DNA of 64,000 bases from Flavobacteriia bacterium (GCA_016183815.1 JACPDW010000015.1:1-64000), one strand, 5' to 3'. Shown: positions 8,041 to 18,354, counted from the stretch's first letter. The notes: generated from the sequence alone by a model not told the origin. Made by a program: numbers and translations.

Positions 8041-9524
8041 GTAAACTTTTAAAAGACATATTAAAAAACATTAATTATTCCCTTTATTATAAAGGTGAAG
8101 AGAGCATTGAAATTCCTGAAATAACAATTGATGAAATTATAATAGATTCTAGAAAAGCCAAACTGAATACTTTATTTGTCGCTTTAGTAGGCACTCAAAA
8201 AGATGGACATGACTTTATCCCTCAAGTACTCGAAATGGGCTGCTCGGTTTATATTTGTGAAAAAAAGATTGAAAACAATTCAGCCTATCAAATACTTGTA
8301 AAAGATTCAAATAAAGTATTAGGAGAATTAAGTGCAAACTTTTACGATCATCCTTCAAAAAAGTTAAAACTTATTGGAATAACAGGTACAAATGGAAAAA
8401 CCACAACTGCAACCTTAGCTTATCAATGTTTTAATGATTTAGGATATAAATCAGGTTTATTATCAACGATTGTGAATAAAATAGGCGAAAAAGAAATTGT
8501 TTCTACACATACAACGCCAAATCCAATTGAAATTAATCGTTTATTGTCATTAATGCTTAAAGAGGGTTGTACTCATTGTTTTATGGAGGTTAGTTCTCAC
8601 GCTATTGTGCAACGAAGAATTGATGGTTTACATTTTGATGTGGCTGTGTTCGCAAACATTACTCACGATCATTTAGATTATCATAAAACATTTGATGAAT
8701 ATATAAAAGCGAAAAAAACTTTTTTTGACACTCTTGATTCTAAGGCAATTGCATTAACAAATCTCGACGACAAAAATGGCTTGGTCATGTTGCAAAATAC
8801 CAAAGCAAAAAAAATGACTTATGCTTTAAAATCACCTGCTGATTACAAAGTGAAAATTATTGAAAATAATTTAAATGGATTAGAATTACAAATCAATAAT
8901 CGTTTTGTTTGCACACTTTTAACAGGTGTTTTTAATGCTTACAACATTACGGCAGTTTATGCAATTGGAGATATTTTAGGTTTAGATCAAATTGAATTAT
9001 TGACAACAATTAGTAAACAAAAAGCAATTAAAGGTCGTTTTCAATCTTTTCAATCCGAATCTGGTATTACCGCAATAGTTGATTATGCCCATACTCCTGA
9101 CGCTTTAGAGAATGTTTTGAAAACCATTCAACAAGTAAAACAGAATGCTTTAAAAAAATCCAAAATAATAAGTGTTGTTGGTTGTGGTGGCGACCGTGAC
9201 AAAGAAAAAAGACCCAAAATGGCTAAAATTGCTTGTCTGTATTCTAATCAAGTGATATTAACTTCCGACAATCCTCGTTCAGAAGACCCTTCAATAATTA
9301 TTAAAGAAATGAGTGCTGGAATAAGCGAACAAGACTATTCTAAAGTATTAGAAATCATTGACAGAGAACAAGCCATAAAAACAGCCTGTTCAATAGCAAA
9401 CAAAGAAGATATAATACTTATTGCTGGTAAAGGTCATGAAACTTATCAAGAAATTAATGGTGTCAAAAATGATTTTGATGACTATAAAATTGTTACAGAA
9501 AATTTAGAAAAAATTAAAAAATAA
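8037..9524 (+). CDS. murE: UDP-N-acetylmuramoyl-L-alanyl-D-glutamate--2,6-diaminopimelate ligase MurE
   Basis: 495 residues. The Mur ligase ATP loop is [12 protein letters not shown] (Lys121). The signature DNPR at residues 411-414 is the meso-diaminopimelate-binding motif (Lys-adding enzymes differ here), so the third stem residue is predicted to be meso-DAP. The carbamylated-lysine region ([17 protein letters not shown]) and C-terminal [10 protein letters not shown] motif are present. The cytoplasmic enzyme adds DAP to UDP-MurNAc-L-Ala-D-Glu. It overlaps ftsI by 4 bp (ATGA); mraY follows after 5 bp. Confidence 0.96.
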   Translation: MSKLLKDILKNINYSLYYKGEESIEIPEITIDEIIIDSRKAKLNTLFVALVGTQKDGHDFIPQVLEMGCSVYICEKKIENNSAYQILVKDSNKVLGELSANFYDHPSKKLKLIGITGTNGKTTTATLAYQCFNDLGYKSGLLSTIVNKIGEKEIVSTHTTPNPIEINRLLSLMLKEGCTHCFMEVSSHAIVQRRIDGLHFDVAVFANITHDHLDYHKTFDEYIKAKKTFFDTLDSKAIALTNLDDKNGLVMLQNTKAKKMTYALKSPADYKVKIIENNLNGLELQINNRFVCTLLTGVFNAYNITAVYAIGDILGLDQIELLTTISKQKAIKGRFQSFQSESGITAIVDYAHTPDALENVLKTIQQVKQNALKKSKIISVVGCGGDRDKEKRPKMAKIACLYSNQVILTSDNPRSEDPSIIIKEMSAGISEQDYSKVLEIIDREQAIKTACSIANKEDIILIAGKGHETYQEINGVKNDFDDYKIVTENLEKIKK

Positions 9525-9529
9525 ATAAA

Positions 9530-10771
9530 ATGTTGTATTACTTATTTGATTACTTAAATCGTTTTGATGTGCCTGGAGCTGGTCTTTTTGATTTTATCTC
9601 ATTTAGAGCTTCATTGTCTTTAATTCTTTCTTTAGTTATTTCCATTCTATTTGGAAAAAGGTTGATTTTATTATTAAGGAAATTACAAGTTGGCGAAACA
9701 GTTAGAGATTTAGGATTAGATGGACAAATTGATAAAGCAGGCACCCCTACAATGGGAGGTATAATAATATTGGGTTCAATAATTATTCCTACACTTTTAT
9801 TAGCCAAACTCCATAATGTATATGTGATAACTATGTTATTGGCCACTGTTTGGCTCGGATTGATAGGTTTCATTGACGATTACATTAAAGTGTTTAAGAA
9901 AAATAAAAAAGGATTAGCGGGAAAATTTAAAATTATCGGTCAAGTTGGCGTAGGTCTTATAGTAGGTTGTATCTTGTATTTTAATGATGGGGTTCAGGTA
10001 CATAAAAAAGTTGATAAAACATATCACTTAATGCCAAATGAAAAAATTGTAAGTAGTTCACACATTGAAACCGATTCAACTAAAATGTGGATTCAAACAA
10101 GAGACATGACGACCACTATTCCATTCATTAAAGACAATGAGTTTAATTACAATTGGCTAATTGGTGATGTGGACAAATCGTATGGTTGGCTGTTGTTTAT
10201 TCCCTTAGTTATTTTAGTCGTAATTGCCGTTTCTAATGGTGCAAACTTAACCGATGGTTTAGATGGACTTGCTTCTGGAGTTTCTGCCATTATAGGATTA
10301 TCTTTAGCCGTTTTTGCTTATGTATCTTCAAATGTAAAGTTTGCCGATTATTTAAACGTAATGTATATTCCTCATGCAGAAGAATTGGTAATTTTTATAT
10401 CAGCATTTGTTGGGGCTTGCGTAGGGTTTATGTGGTACAATTCATATCCTGCTCAAGTGTTTATGGGTGATACTGGAAGTTTGGCTTTAGGAGGTATTGT
10501 GGCTGTTTTTGCAATTTCAGTAAGAAAAGAATTATTGATTCCAATTTTATGTGGTGTATTTCTTATGGAAAACATGTCTGTCGTCTTACAAGTAGGCTAT
10601 TTTAAACTAACAAAACGAAGGTATGGAGAGGGAAAAAGAATCTTTCTGATGGCTCCAATACACCACCATTATCAAAAAAAAGGAATACATGAAGCCAAGA
10701 TTGTTGCTCGTTTTTGGATAGTGGCAGTTCTGCTAGCTTTAGCGAGTATTGTAACATTAAAATTAAGATAA
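9530..10771 (+). CDS. mraY: Phospho-N-acetylmuramoyl-pentapeptide transferase MraY
   Basis: 413 residues, polytopic membrane enzyme that makes lipid I from UDP-MurNAc-pentapeptide and undecaprenyl phosphate. The catalytic acids are visible as IDDYIK (Asp116/Asp117) and NLTDGLDG (Asp242, Asp245), with the [11 protein letters not shown] histidine loop near the C-terminus. It is about 50 residues longer than the E. coli protein because of a polar insert near residues 154-216 ([20 protein letters not shown] and following), a feature I know from other Bacteroidota MraY proteins. Next gene murD begins 1 bp after the stop. Confidence 0.96.
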   Translation: MLYYLFDYLNRFDVPGAGLFDFISFRASLSLILSLVISILFGKRLILLLRKLQVGETVRDLGLDGQIDKAGTPTMGGIIILGSIIIPTLLLAKLHNVYVITMLLATVWLGLIGFIDDYIKVFKKNKKGLAGKFKIIGQVGVGLIVGCILYFNDGVQVHKKVDKTYHLMPNEKIVSSSHIETDSTKMWIQTRDMTTTIPFIKDNEFNYNWLIGDVDKSYGWLLFIPLVILVVIAVSNGANLTDGLDGLASGVSAIIGLSLAVFAYVSSNVKFADYLNVMYIPHAEELVIFISAFVGACVGFMWYNSYPAQVFMGDTGSLALGGIVAVFAISVRKELLIPILCGVFLMENMSVVLQVGYFKLTKRRYGEGKRIFLMAPIHHHYQKKGIHEAKIVARFWIVAVLLALASIVTLKLR

Positions 10772-10772
10772 C

Positions 10773-12116
10773 TTGCAAAAAGAAAACAAACATATTGCAA
10801 TTTTAGGTTCTGGCGAAAGTGGCGTTGGAGCGGCTGTCCTTGCAATAAAAATGGGTTGGGATGTTTTTGTTTCTGACAATGGAAAGATTAAAGAAGAATA
10901 CATAAAAGAATTAAATGAAATAAATGTAGAATGGGAAGAAAATGGACACGATGAAGAACGTATTTTAAAAAGTGATATTATCATTAAATCTCCAGGTATT
11001 CCAAATACGATTCCTTTAATTACTAAAGCAATTCAAAAAAAGATTAAAATTATTTCTGAAATTGAATTTGCCTCTTTTTACTGTAAAGCTAAAAAAATTG
11101 CAATTACAGGTAGTAATGGAAAAACCACAACAACCTTGCTGTTGTATCATATTTTGAAAAAAGCGGGTCTAAATGTAGGATTAGCAGGAAATGTGGGTAA
11201 AAGTTACGCTAAACAAGTTGCTCAAGAAAATTTTGATTACTACGTAATTGAATTGAGTAGTTTTCAATTGGACGATATGTATGATTTTAAAAGTGATATT
11301 GCTATATTAACCAACATCACTCCAGACCACTTAGATAGGTATCAGTACCAAATGCAAAACTATGTCAATTCAAAATTTAGAATAACACAAAATCAAACTG
11401 ATAATGAGTATTTCATATACAATTTAGACGATAAAATAATTGTTGAAGAGTTAAAAAAAAGAACGATTCAAGCAAAATGTATTCCTTTTTCCCTAAATCA
11501 AAAAGTGAGTGAAGGAGGATATTTAGATGAAAATCAATTAGTAATAACCATAAAAGAACCATTAATTATGTCGATTCATGACTTAGCTTTAAAGGGCAAA
11601 CACAACGCCCAAAACTCTTTAGCCGCTGGGATTGCAGCTAAATTACTTGAAATCAGAAATGACTCACTTCGTGAGAGTTTCTCTGATTTTGTAAACGTGG
11701 AACATCGTCTAGAATTTGTAGCCAAAGTGAATGGCATAGAATTTATTAACGATTCTAAAGCAACAAACGTAAACTCCACTTGGTACGCATTAGAGTGTAT
11801 CACTAAACCTATTGTTTGGATAGTTGGTGGAATTGACAAAGGAAATGATTACTCTGAACTAGAGTCCTTGGTCAAAGACAAAGTCAAAGCAATCATCTGT
11901 CTTGGAAAAGACAATAAAAAAATTATTGATTACTTTTCTGGTATTAAAGATCAAATAGTTGAAGCTCATTCTGCCCTTGAAGCGGTAGCTTACGCGTATC
12001 GTTTTGCAAAAAAAGAAGAGTGTGTTTTACTCTCCCCTGCTTGTGCAAGCTTTGATTTATTTGAAAGTTATGAAGACAGAGGAAATCAGTTTAAAGCTGC
12101 TGTTAGAAGTTTATAA
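10773..12116 (+). CDS. murD: UDP-N-acetylmuramoyl-L-alanine--D-glutamate ligase MurD
   Basis: 447 residues from a TTG start; the N-terminal Rossmann-like motif IAILGSGESGVGAA begins at residue 8 and no ATG is available early enough, so TTG is accepted. The ATP loop is GSNGKTTTT (Lys117), followed by ELSSFQLD and TNITPDHLDRY. The C-terminal domain carries FINDSKATNVNST, WIVGGIDKGNDY and LLSPACASFDLFESYEDRGN, all typical. The enzyme adds D-Glu to UDP-MurNAc-L-Ala. Only 1 bp separates it from mraY; an unrecognised gene follows after 15 bp. Confidence 0.95.
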   Translation: MQKENKHIAILGSGESGVGAAVLAIKMGWDVFVSDNGKIKEEYIKELNEINVEWEENGHDEERILKSDIIIKSPGIPNTIPLITKAIQKKIKIISEIEFASFYCKAKKIAITGSNGKTTTTLLLYHILKKAGLNVGLAGNVGKSYAKQVAQENFDYYVIELSSFQLDDMYDFKSDIAILTNITPDHLDRYQYQMQNYVNSKFRITQNQTDNEYFIYNLDDKIIVEELKKRTIQAKCIPFSLNQKVSEGGYLDENQLVITIKEPLIMSIHDLALKGKHNAQNSLAAGIAAKLLEIRNDSLRESFSDFVNVEHRLEFVAKVNGIEFINDSKATNVNSTWYALECITKPIVWIVGGIDKGNDYSELESLVKDKVKAIICLGKDNKKIIDYFSGIKDQIVEAHSALEAVAYAYRFAKKEECVLLSPACASFDLFESYEDRGNQFKAAVRSL

Positions 12117-12131
12117 TTTAAGTTAGATATT

Positions 12132-12605
12132 ATGAAAAAGATAATTGAAACAAATCAAAATCTACTAATTGAAAAACGAAGAGAACAATTAAATAAAATA
12201 AACGAATCGGGTTTACGTGCCTATGGAAAAGTGATGGGAATGGATATGTTTTTATGGTTAAATCCAAGTCCTATTGAACTTCAAAATACTTTAAACAGCT
12301 TTCCTGATCCAATAATTTGGTTCGGAAACAATAGTGATATTATACAACAAACAAAAGACACTGCTCCGTGGAATAAAAAAACTTTTTTATTGTGTTCATA
12401 CGATGGTGCTGGATTCACAATGTCAAATTCATTATTAGATGAAATTAAAAATGTATTAGGAACTAAAAAAATCGAAGACGCTTTAGATCTAATCCCTTCT
12501 TTGTACAAAAAACAAGCTTGTTTTCTTTTTACTGTGTCTGGTGAAAACAATGAATTCTATTTTAAAAAAATTACTCAATTCATCGAAAAATTCAAAATAG
12601 CATAA
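12132..12605 (+). CDS. Unrecognised 157-residue protein inserted between murD and ftsW
   Basis: I do not recognise this protein. It is predicted soluble: no signal peptide or membrane span, a Lys/Glu/Asn-rich helical N-terminus (about 1-40), then mixed alpha/beta character with short hydrophobic strands (PIIWFG, TFLLCSYDGAGF, ACFLFTVSGEN). The order of WFG, FLLCSYDGAG and FLFTVSGEN loosely recalls the C-terminal domain of Mur ligases (compare WIVGGIDKG and VLLSPACAS in MurD), but that is speculation. It is an integral part of the operon: 15 bp after murD, and its TAA directly abuts the GTG of ftsW. Codon and base use look like its neighbours. Confidence 0.7.
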   Translation: MKKIIETNQNLLIEKRREQLNKINESGLRAYGKVMGMDMFLWLNPSPIELQNTLNSFPDPIIWFGNNSDIIQQTKDTAPWNKKTFLLCSYDGAGFTMSNSLLDEIKNVLGTKKIEDALDLIPSLYKKQACFLFTVSGENNEFYFKKITQFIEKFKIA

Positions 12606-13787
12606 GTGAAAAAAATATTTGAACAATATTTAAAAGGAGATGCTGTAATCTGGATTATCAGTTTATTGCTGTTAACTTTTTCTATTTTAAGTGTTTATAG
12701 TTTTATTCCGATTTTAGTAAAAGTAGAAGGTGGCTCTCCATTTAAATATCTTATTAAACATTTGGTTTATGTATTATTAGCTTTTTATGCTATGTTTTGG
12801 GTTCATAGAAAAAACCCGATTTTTATCGCTCGTTTTGCCCGAATAGCTTATATTATTGCAATCATTTTATTGATTTTTACATTTTTCTTTGGAACAAAAG
12901 TCAATGATGCTGGTCGATGGATAAAAATTCCTTTTGTCGGATTAACTTTTCAATCTTCTGATTTTGCTAAGTTGGCATTAATCCTTTATCTTTCAAAACT
13001 CTTAGTAAAAAAACAAGACAAATTAAACTCTTGGAAAGAAGGATTTATCCCCGTACTTACTCCAGTTGTAATAATTTGTGGTTTAATCATAAAAGACAAC
13101 TTTTCCACAGCGGTGATTTTATTTTCTATTGCTCTTATAGTAATGTTTGTTGGGAAAGTCCCCATCGGAAAACTATTTTTATTGTTTTTATCTCTTATTC
13201 TGTCATTTTTTTTATTGGTTCTTATTCAGAAAGGATTTCCCGATTTAAAACTTCTTCCCAGATTAGAAACTTGGGAAAATCGACTATTCAGACATCAACA
13301 AGAAGAAAATAATATTGAAAACGCTCAAGCTGTAAATGCCGAGTTAGCTATTTATAATGGTGGCTTTTGGGGACAAGGTGTTGGTGATGGTAAATTAAAA
13401 GAATTTATTCCTGAAGCTTATGCGGACTTTTATTATGCGAGTTTTGTTGAAGAATTTGGGGCTTTTTTTGCTGTAATATTGGTCTTTTTATATTTGATTT
13501 TACTTTTTCGCTTTATAAAAATTGCTTTAAAAACAGAATCTCTTTTTGAAACCTATTGGATTATTGGAATTGGCATTTTACTATTGTCTCAAGCAACGGT
13601 AAACATGATGGTTTGCACTAGAATTTTTCCTGTTACTGGTCAAAACATGCCCCTTCTTGCTATGGGAGGATCTGCTTTAATCATGACTTCTTTTTCTATT
13701 GGTTTGGTTCAATCGGTAGTGTATTCTCATGATAAAAAACAAGAAAAAACAAAAGATGAAAATATTTTAGCAGATGCAGTCGTTTAA
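12606..13787 (+). CDS. ftsW: Septal peptidoglycan polymerase FtsW (SEDS family)
   Basis: 393 residues, GTG start directly after the preceding stop codon. About ten membrane segments. SEDS-family landmarks are visible: GRWIKIPFVGLTFQSSDFAKLALILYLSK, the large periplasmic loop with NAELAIYNGGFWGQGVGDGK and IPEAYADFYYASFVEEFG (position of the catalytic Asp region), and the C-terminal FPVTGQNMPLLAMGGSALIM. It polymerises glycan strands from lipid II at the septum with FtsI. It overlaps murG by 14 bp. Confidence 0.95.
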   Translation: MKKIFEQYLKGDAVIWIISLLLLTFSILSVYSFIPILVKVEGGSPFKYLIKHLVYVLLAFYAMFWVHRKNPIFIARFARIAYIIAIILLIFTFFFGTKVNDAGRWIKIPFVGLTFQSSDFAKLALILYLSKLLVKKQDKLNSWKEGFIPVLTPVVIICGLIIKDNFSTAVILFSIALIVMFVGKVPIGKLFLLFLSLILSFFLLVLIQKGFPDLKLLPRLETWENRLFRHQQEENNIENAQAVNAELAIYNGGFWGQGVGDGKLKEFIPEAYADFYYASFVEEFGAFFAVILVFLYLILLFRFIKIALKTESLFETYWIIGIGILLLSQATVNMMVCTRIFPVTGQNMPLLAMGGSALIMTSFSIGLVQSVVYSHDKKQEKTKDENILADAVV

Positions 13788-14877
13788 TAAAATTATCATA
13801 TCTGGAGGGGGTACTGGGGGTCATATTTTTCCAGCAATTGCAATTGCCAATCAATTAAAAGTAAAATATCCTAATATAGAAATTCTTTTTATTGGAGCTT
13901 TAGGTAAAATGGAAATGGAAAAAGTACCTCAAGCTGGTTATCCAATTAAAGGTTTACCAATTGCTGGACTTCAAAGAAAATTAACTTTATCAAATTTTTT
14001 ATTGCCTTTTAAACTGCTTAAAAGTCTATGGATGGCATTTAGGATAATTAAAAATTTTAAACCTGATGCCGTTGTAGGTGTAGGTGGTTATGCAAGTGGT
14101 CCAACTTTAAGAATGGCAGTTTTTTTAGGCATTCCTACCTTGATTCAGGAACAAAACTCTTATGCTGGCAAAACAAACAAACTTTTATCAAAAAAAGTAG
14201 ATGTGATATGCACTGCTTACCCTTCTATGGAGAAATTTTTTCCTAAATCTAAAATAGTATTGACAGGCAATCCTGTAAGAACGGAAATGGTTAAAATTTC
14301 AGAGAAAAGACAAGAAGCATTTAATTTTTTTGGATTAGACCCCAATAAAAAAGTGATTTTTGTAATGGGTGGTAGTTTAGGAGCCAGAACTTTAAATGAA
14401 AGTGTATTATATTCAATTTCAAGAATAGAAGAAAAAAACATTCAAATACTTTGGCAATCAGGAAAATACTATTACAAATCACTCTTAGAAAACAAAGAAA
14501 TTCAGCAAAGTAAACATATTTTTTTAAACGAATTTATTCAAAAAATGGATTATGCTTATGCCGTCGCCGATATTATTATTTCGCGTGCGGGTGCTTTGTC
14601 GGTTTCAGAACTTTGTTTAGTGGGCAAACCTTGTATTTTAGTTCCATCGCCAAATGTTGCTGAAGATCATCAAACAAAAAATGCCTTATCTTTGGTAAAT
14701 AATCAAGCAGCAATTTTAATTAAAGACTCGGAAGCAAAAGAAAAACTATTTACCTCTGCTTTTGAACTTATGGAATCCCATTCAATGCAAAAGAATATGA
14801 GTGAAAATTTATTAAAAATGAGTTTTCCTCATGCTACTGAAAACATTGTTCGACAACTGGAAAAAATTATCAAATAA
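13774..14877 (+). CDS. murG: UDP-N-acetylglucosamine--N-acetylmuramyl-(pentapeptide) pyrophosphoryl-undecaprenol N-acetylglucosamine transferase MurG
   Basis: 367 residues, GT28/GT-B fold. The glycine-rich N-terminal loop IISGGGTGGHIFPAIAIA (residues 8-25) and second loop VGVGGYASGP bind lipid I diphosphate; the donor site includes VMGGSLGARTLNE and ISRAGALSVSELCLVGKPCILVPSPNVAEDHQTKNA. It converts lipid I to lipid II on the inner face of the membrane. The start overlaps the ftsW end by 14 bp, and murC starts 2 bp after the stop. Confidence 0.96.
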   Translation: MQSFNKIIISGGGTGGHIFPAIAIANQLKVKYPNIEILFIGALGKMEMEKVPQAGYPIKGLPIAGLQRKLTLSNFLLPFKLLKSLWMAFRIIKNFKPDAVVGVGGYASGPTLRMAVFLGIPTLIQEQNSYAGKTNKLLSKKVDVICTAYPSMEKFFPKSKIVLTGNPVRTEMVKISEKRQEAFNFFGLDPNKKVIFVMGGSLGARTLNESVLYSISRIEEKNIQILWQSGKYYYKSLLENKEIQQSKHIFLNEFIQKMDYAYAVADIIISRAGALSVSELCLVGKPCILVPSPNVAEDHQTKNALSLVNNQAAILIKDSEAKEKLFTSAFELMESHSMQKNMSENLLKMSFPHATENIVRQLEKIIK

Positions 14878-14879
14878 TC

Positions 14880-16265
14880 ATGAAAGAACTTTCCACATTT
14901 ACTCATATTTATTTTATTGGAATTGGAGGTATTGGCATGTCTGCTTTGGCAAGATATTTTAATGAAAAATCTTTTCAAGTATTAGGTTACGACAAAACGC
15001 CTTCTTCAATTACAGATGATTTAATAAAGGAAGGAATTAAAATTCATTTTGAAGATTTAAAGGAAAAAGTAGTTAATTTTTTTCCAAATAAAGAAAGTAC
15101 CTTAGTTATTTATACCCCCGCCATTCCAAAAGATTTTGGAGAGTTGCTCTGTTTTCAAAAAGAACAGTTCCACATCCTCAAAAGAGCACAGGTTTTAGGA
15201 TTAATTACACTTCAATCAAAAGGAATTGCCGTTGCTGGTACTCATGGAAAAACTACAACAAGCACTATGCTATCACACATTCTACACTTATCTCATTTGA
15301 AATGTTCAGCTTTTTTAGGAGGTATTTCTTCAAATTACAATAGCAATTATATTTCCTCATTTCAATCAGAATATACAGTAATTGAAGCAGATGAATTTGA
15401 TAAGTCCTTTTTGCAATTAAGACCATTTGCAGCAATAATTACTTCAACCGACCCAGATCATTTAGATATTTACGGTAATTCTAATAATTTTTTGGAAGGG
15501 TTTCAACAGTTTGCTAACTTGATTGACAAAAAGGGTTTAATAATGCTTAAAAAAGGTTTGAACATTAAATCTGAAGTCAAAACATATACATATTCGGTCA
15601 GTGAAAAAGCAGATTACATGGTCAATAAAGTTTTTATCGAAAATGGAAAGTTTTATATTGATATAATCGGTCCTGATTTTAAGTGGGAAAAAGTTGAGTT
15701 AGGTTTGCCTGGGATTCATAATGCGGAAAATGCTTTGGCTACTGTTGGAGTGTGTTTGTTTTTAGGTTTAGGAGAAAAACAAATTAGAAATGGGCTTAAC
15801 ACATTTAAAGGGGTAAAAAGACGTTTTGAATACCAATTAAAAGAAAAAGAAGTGATTTATATTGATGATTATGCTCATCATCCTACTGAAATCAATGCAT
15901 TATTTGAATCTGTTAAACTTCTTTATCCAAATCAGAAAATCACAGCAATTTTTCAACCTCATTTATTTTCACGAACTAGAGATTTTTTAGATGCTTTTGC
16001 AAAAGTTTTATCCTTATTTGATAATTTATTGCTCCTTCCTATCTATCCAGCACGTGAACTTCCCATCGAAGGAGTGAATAGTGACGAGTTGTTAAAAAAA
16101 TGCACTAATAGAAATAAATTTTTAACCAAAAACGTAAAAGAAATTGAAACAGCTTTAGAGAAAATACCTAATGGAGTGTTTTTAACAATAGGTGCAGGGG
16201 ATATTGATCGTTTGATCACTAACATAAAAACTTTTTTATTAAACAAAATTGATTATGTGGATTAA
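14880..16265 (+). CDS. murC: UDP-N-acetylmuramate--L-alanine ligase MurC
   Basis: 461 residues. N-terminal YFIGIGGIGMSALARYF binds UDP; the ATP loop is GTHGKTTTS (Lys124), followed by EADEFDKSFLQL and TSTDPDHLDIYG. The C-terminal domain shows YIDDYAHHPTEINA, typical of MurC. The enzyme adds the first amino acid, L-Ala, to UDP-MurNAc in the cytoplasm. Its stop overlaps the ftsQ start by 11 bp. The usual companions murB and ddl are not in the window. Confidence 0.96.
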   Translation: MKELSTFTHIYFIGIGGIGMSALARYFNEKSFQVLGYDKTPSSITDDLIKEGIKIHFEDLKEKVVNFFPNKESTLVIYTPAIPKDFGELLCFQKEQFHILKRAQVLGLITLQSKGIAVAGTHGKTTTSTMLSHILHLSHLKCSAFLGGISSNYNSNYISSFQSEYTVIEADEFDKSFLQLRPFAAIITSTDPDHLDIYGNSNNFLEGFQQFANLIDKKGLIMLKKGLNIKSEVKTYTYSVSEKADYMVNKVFIENGKFYIDIIGPDFKWEKVELGLPGIHNAENALATVGVCLFLGLGEKQIRNGLNTFKGVKRRFEYQLKEKEVIYIDDYAHHPTEINALFESVKLLYPNQKITAIFQPHLFSRTRDFLDAFAKVLSLFDNLLLLPIYPARELPIEGVNSDELLKKCTNRNKFLTKNVKEIETALEKIPNGVFLTIGAGDIDRLITNIKTFLLNKIDYVD

Positions 16266-17058
16266 AATTATCAAATCAACATTTTGGGGCTTGTTTATTA
16301 CGGGAGTTTTACTTATTTTAAGTCTTACCAATAGAAAACACAACGAACAAATTAGTGCTTTACCAAACATTTTTATTAAAATTAATGGTGAAAACGCTTT
16401 TTTAACACAAAAAGAATTGTTGAATAGGTTAAAGAGACAGGGTTATGTTTTTGATAATCAAACAATGAAAAATGTTAAAATAAATACCATCGAACAGTCG
16501 ATTGAAAAAATGTCTGAAGTGAAGGAAGTCTCTGTTTATAAAAGCATTAACAACAGTTGGAACATAGATATTTTATTAAGAAAACCGATTGCTAGAATAT
16601 TTAATAGGTATGGAGAAAGTTTTTATGTTGATGAAGAAGGATATTCCATGTCAACCTCCCCTCTTTATACTGCAAGGGTATTGGTTTTTACAGGGGATAT
16701 TAAGGACAGAAAAAGTGAAATAAATGTTGAAAAAATTATTAACAATAGAACCTTGAAAACTAAATTTTTTTTAGATGATATTTATCGAATTTCCTATTAT
16801 GTTTGTAGCAGTCCATTTTGGAGTTCATTGTTAGGTCAAGTTCACATTGAAAAAAACGGCGATATGATAATGATACCGCAGGTTGGGGACTTTAAAATAA
16901 TATTTGGAAAAGCAAATAATACAAAAGAAGTGAAAGAAAAAATGGATAAATTATGGTTGTTTTATTCTAACGCACTTCCATATGAAGGATGGAATAAGTA
17001 CCAAGAGATTAATTTAAAATTTAAAAAACAAATAGTTTGTAAGAAAAAATTAGAATAA
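16255..17058 (+). CDS. ftsQ: Cell division protein FtsQ
   Basis: 267 residues from the ATG at 16255 (MWIKIIKSTFWGLFITGVLL); a TTG two codons upstream is less likely. One N-terminal membrane span (about 8-26) precedes a periplasmic part with a POTRA-like segment (ALPNIFIKINGENAFLTQKE, INTIEQSIEKMSEVKEVSVY, DILLRKPIARIFNRYGESFYVDEEG). It links early and late divisome proteins. Conservation in Bacteroidota FtsQ is low; the YVDEEG motif and position between murC and ftsA make the call secure. It overlaps murC by 11 bp; ftsA follows after 3 bp. Confidence 0.92.
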   Translation: MWIKIIKSTFWGLFITGVLLILSLTNRKHNEQISALPNIFIKINGENAFLTQKELLNRLKRQGYVFDNQTMKNVKINTIEQSIEKMSEVKEVSVYKSINNSWNIDILLRKPIARIFNRYGESFYVDEEGYSMSTSPLYTARVLVFTGDIKDRKSEINVEKIINNRTLKTKFFLDDIYRISYYVCSSPFWSSLLGQVHIEKNGDMIMIPQVGDFKIIFGKANNTKEVKEKMDKLWLFYSNALPYEGWNKYQEINLKFKKQIVCKKKLE

Positions 17059-17061
17059 GAA

Positions 17062-18354
17062 ATGACAAAAATAATTGTAGGATTAGATATAGGAACAACA
17101 AAAATTGCCTGTTTTGTCGGTAGAAAAAATGAAAATGGTAAAATTGAAATTTTATCCATGGGAAGAAGTGAATCTCTAGGGGTGCTGAGAGGTACTGTAT
17201 CGAATATTTCAAACACTATTGAATCTATTAGAAAGGCAGTTGAAGACACTAAAGATAATTTAAATGGCGACTTAATTATCAACAGTGTGATTGTTGGTAT
17301 TGCTGGACATCATATTAAAAGCATTCAAAACAGAGGGATTTTAACAAGAAAAGAAACTGAATTAGAAATCTCTCAAAAAGACATCGATGAGTTAATTGAA
17401 GACATGTACAAAATTAACTTAAATCATGGCGAAGAAATTTTACACGTTTTACCTCAAGAATATATCGTGGACAATGATCAAGGTATAAAAGACCCTATCG
17501 GAATGTCTGGCGTGAGATTAGAAGCTAATTTTCATATTATTACAGGTGAAGTTAATGCAGCAAGAAATATTAATAAATGTGTTGAAAGAGCAGGATTAAA
17601 AGTTTCACAAATGATACTTGAACCTATCGCCTCTGCTGAAGCTGTTTTGTCAGAAGATGAAAAAGTTGCTGGTGTGGTTTTAGTTGATATAGGTGGTGGT
17701 ACAACTGATATTGCTATTTTTCATGAAGGAATAATTAGACATACGGCTGTAATTCCTTTTGGTGGAAATGTTATTACCGAAGATATTAAAGAAGGTTTCA
17801 CCATTATGAAAGAACAAGCTGAAAAGTTGAAAGTTCGTTTTGGTTCAGCATTAGCTAGTGAAAGTCAAGAAAACGAAATCGTTTGTATCCCAAGCATGAG
17901 AGGGTTGAGAGCAAAAGAAATCAAAGTGAAAACATTGGCTAAAGTGATAGAAGCTCGAATGTCAGAAATTATTGACGCAGTGCATCTTGAAATTAAAAAT
18001 TCTGGCTTAGAAAGAAAATTGATTTGTGGAATCGTTGTAACTGGCGGTGGCTCACAGTTAAAACACTTAAATCAATTGTTTGAATACATTACTGGAATGG
18101 ACACAAGAATTGGTTATCCAACAGAACATTTAGCCATCACAAAAAATTCAGATTTATTAGCAAGTCCGATGTATTCTACAGGAATTGGGCTTGTAATCAA
18201 AGGTTTTGATGATGTAAGAAGAAAAAATGAAGTAAATAAATCAAAAGGAGGTGTTCGAGAAGGATCTGACCCCGAAAGAAAAGGTGGATTTTTTACCTCT
18301 ATAATAAATAAAGGAAAAGAAATAAGTAAAAACTTATTATCAGACGAAGAGTAA
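17062..18354 (+). CDS. ftsA: Cell division protein FtsA (actin-like membrane tether for FtsZ)
   Basis: 430 residues. Actin-fold nucleotide motifs are GLDIGTTKIACFVG (residues 7-20) and VLVDIGGGTTDIAIFHEG; the FtsA-specific 1C subdomain lies between them (HHIKSIQNRGILTRKE, VLPQEYIVDNDQGIKDPIGMSG), followed by VVTGGGSQLKHLNQLFEYITG. The C-terminus ends in a Lys-rich segment with an amphipathic stretch (FFTSIINKGKEISKNLLS), the expected membrane-targeting helix. It anchors FtsZ filaments at mid-cell. ftsZ starts 19 bp downstream. Confidence 0.96.
   Translation: MTKIIVGLDIGTTKIACFVGRKNENGKIEILSMGRSESLGVLRGTVSNISNTIESIRKAVEDTKDNLNGDLIINSVIVGIAGHHIKSIQNRGILTRKETELEISQKDIDELIEDMYKINLNHGEEILHVLPQEYIVDNDQGIKDPIGMSGVRLEANFHIITGEVNAARNINKCVERAGLKVSQMILEPIASAEAVLSEDEKVAGVVLVDIGGGTTDIAIFHEGIIRHTAVIPFGGNVITEDIKEGFTIMKEQAEKLKVRFGSALASESQENEIVCIPSMRGLRAKEIKVKTLAKVIEARMSEIIDAVHLEIKNSGLERKLICGIVVTGGGSQLKHLNQLFEYITGMDTRIGYPTEHLAITKNSDLLASPMYSTGIGLVIKGFDDVRRKNEVNKSKGGVREGSDPERKGGFFTSIINKGKEISKNLLSDEE

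Noticed and set aside
13031-13312. Second open frame within ftsW
   Set aside because: It lies in another frame of a strongly conserved gene, has no start signal and no recognisable protein features.
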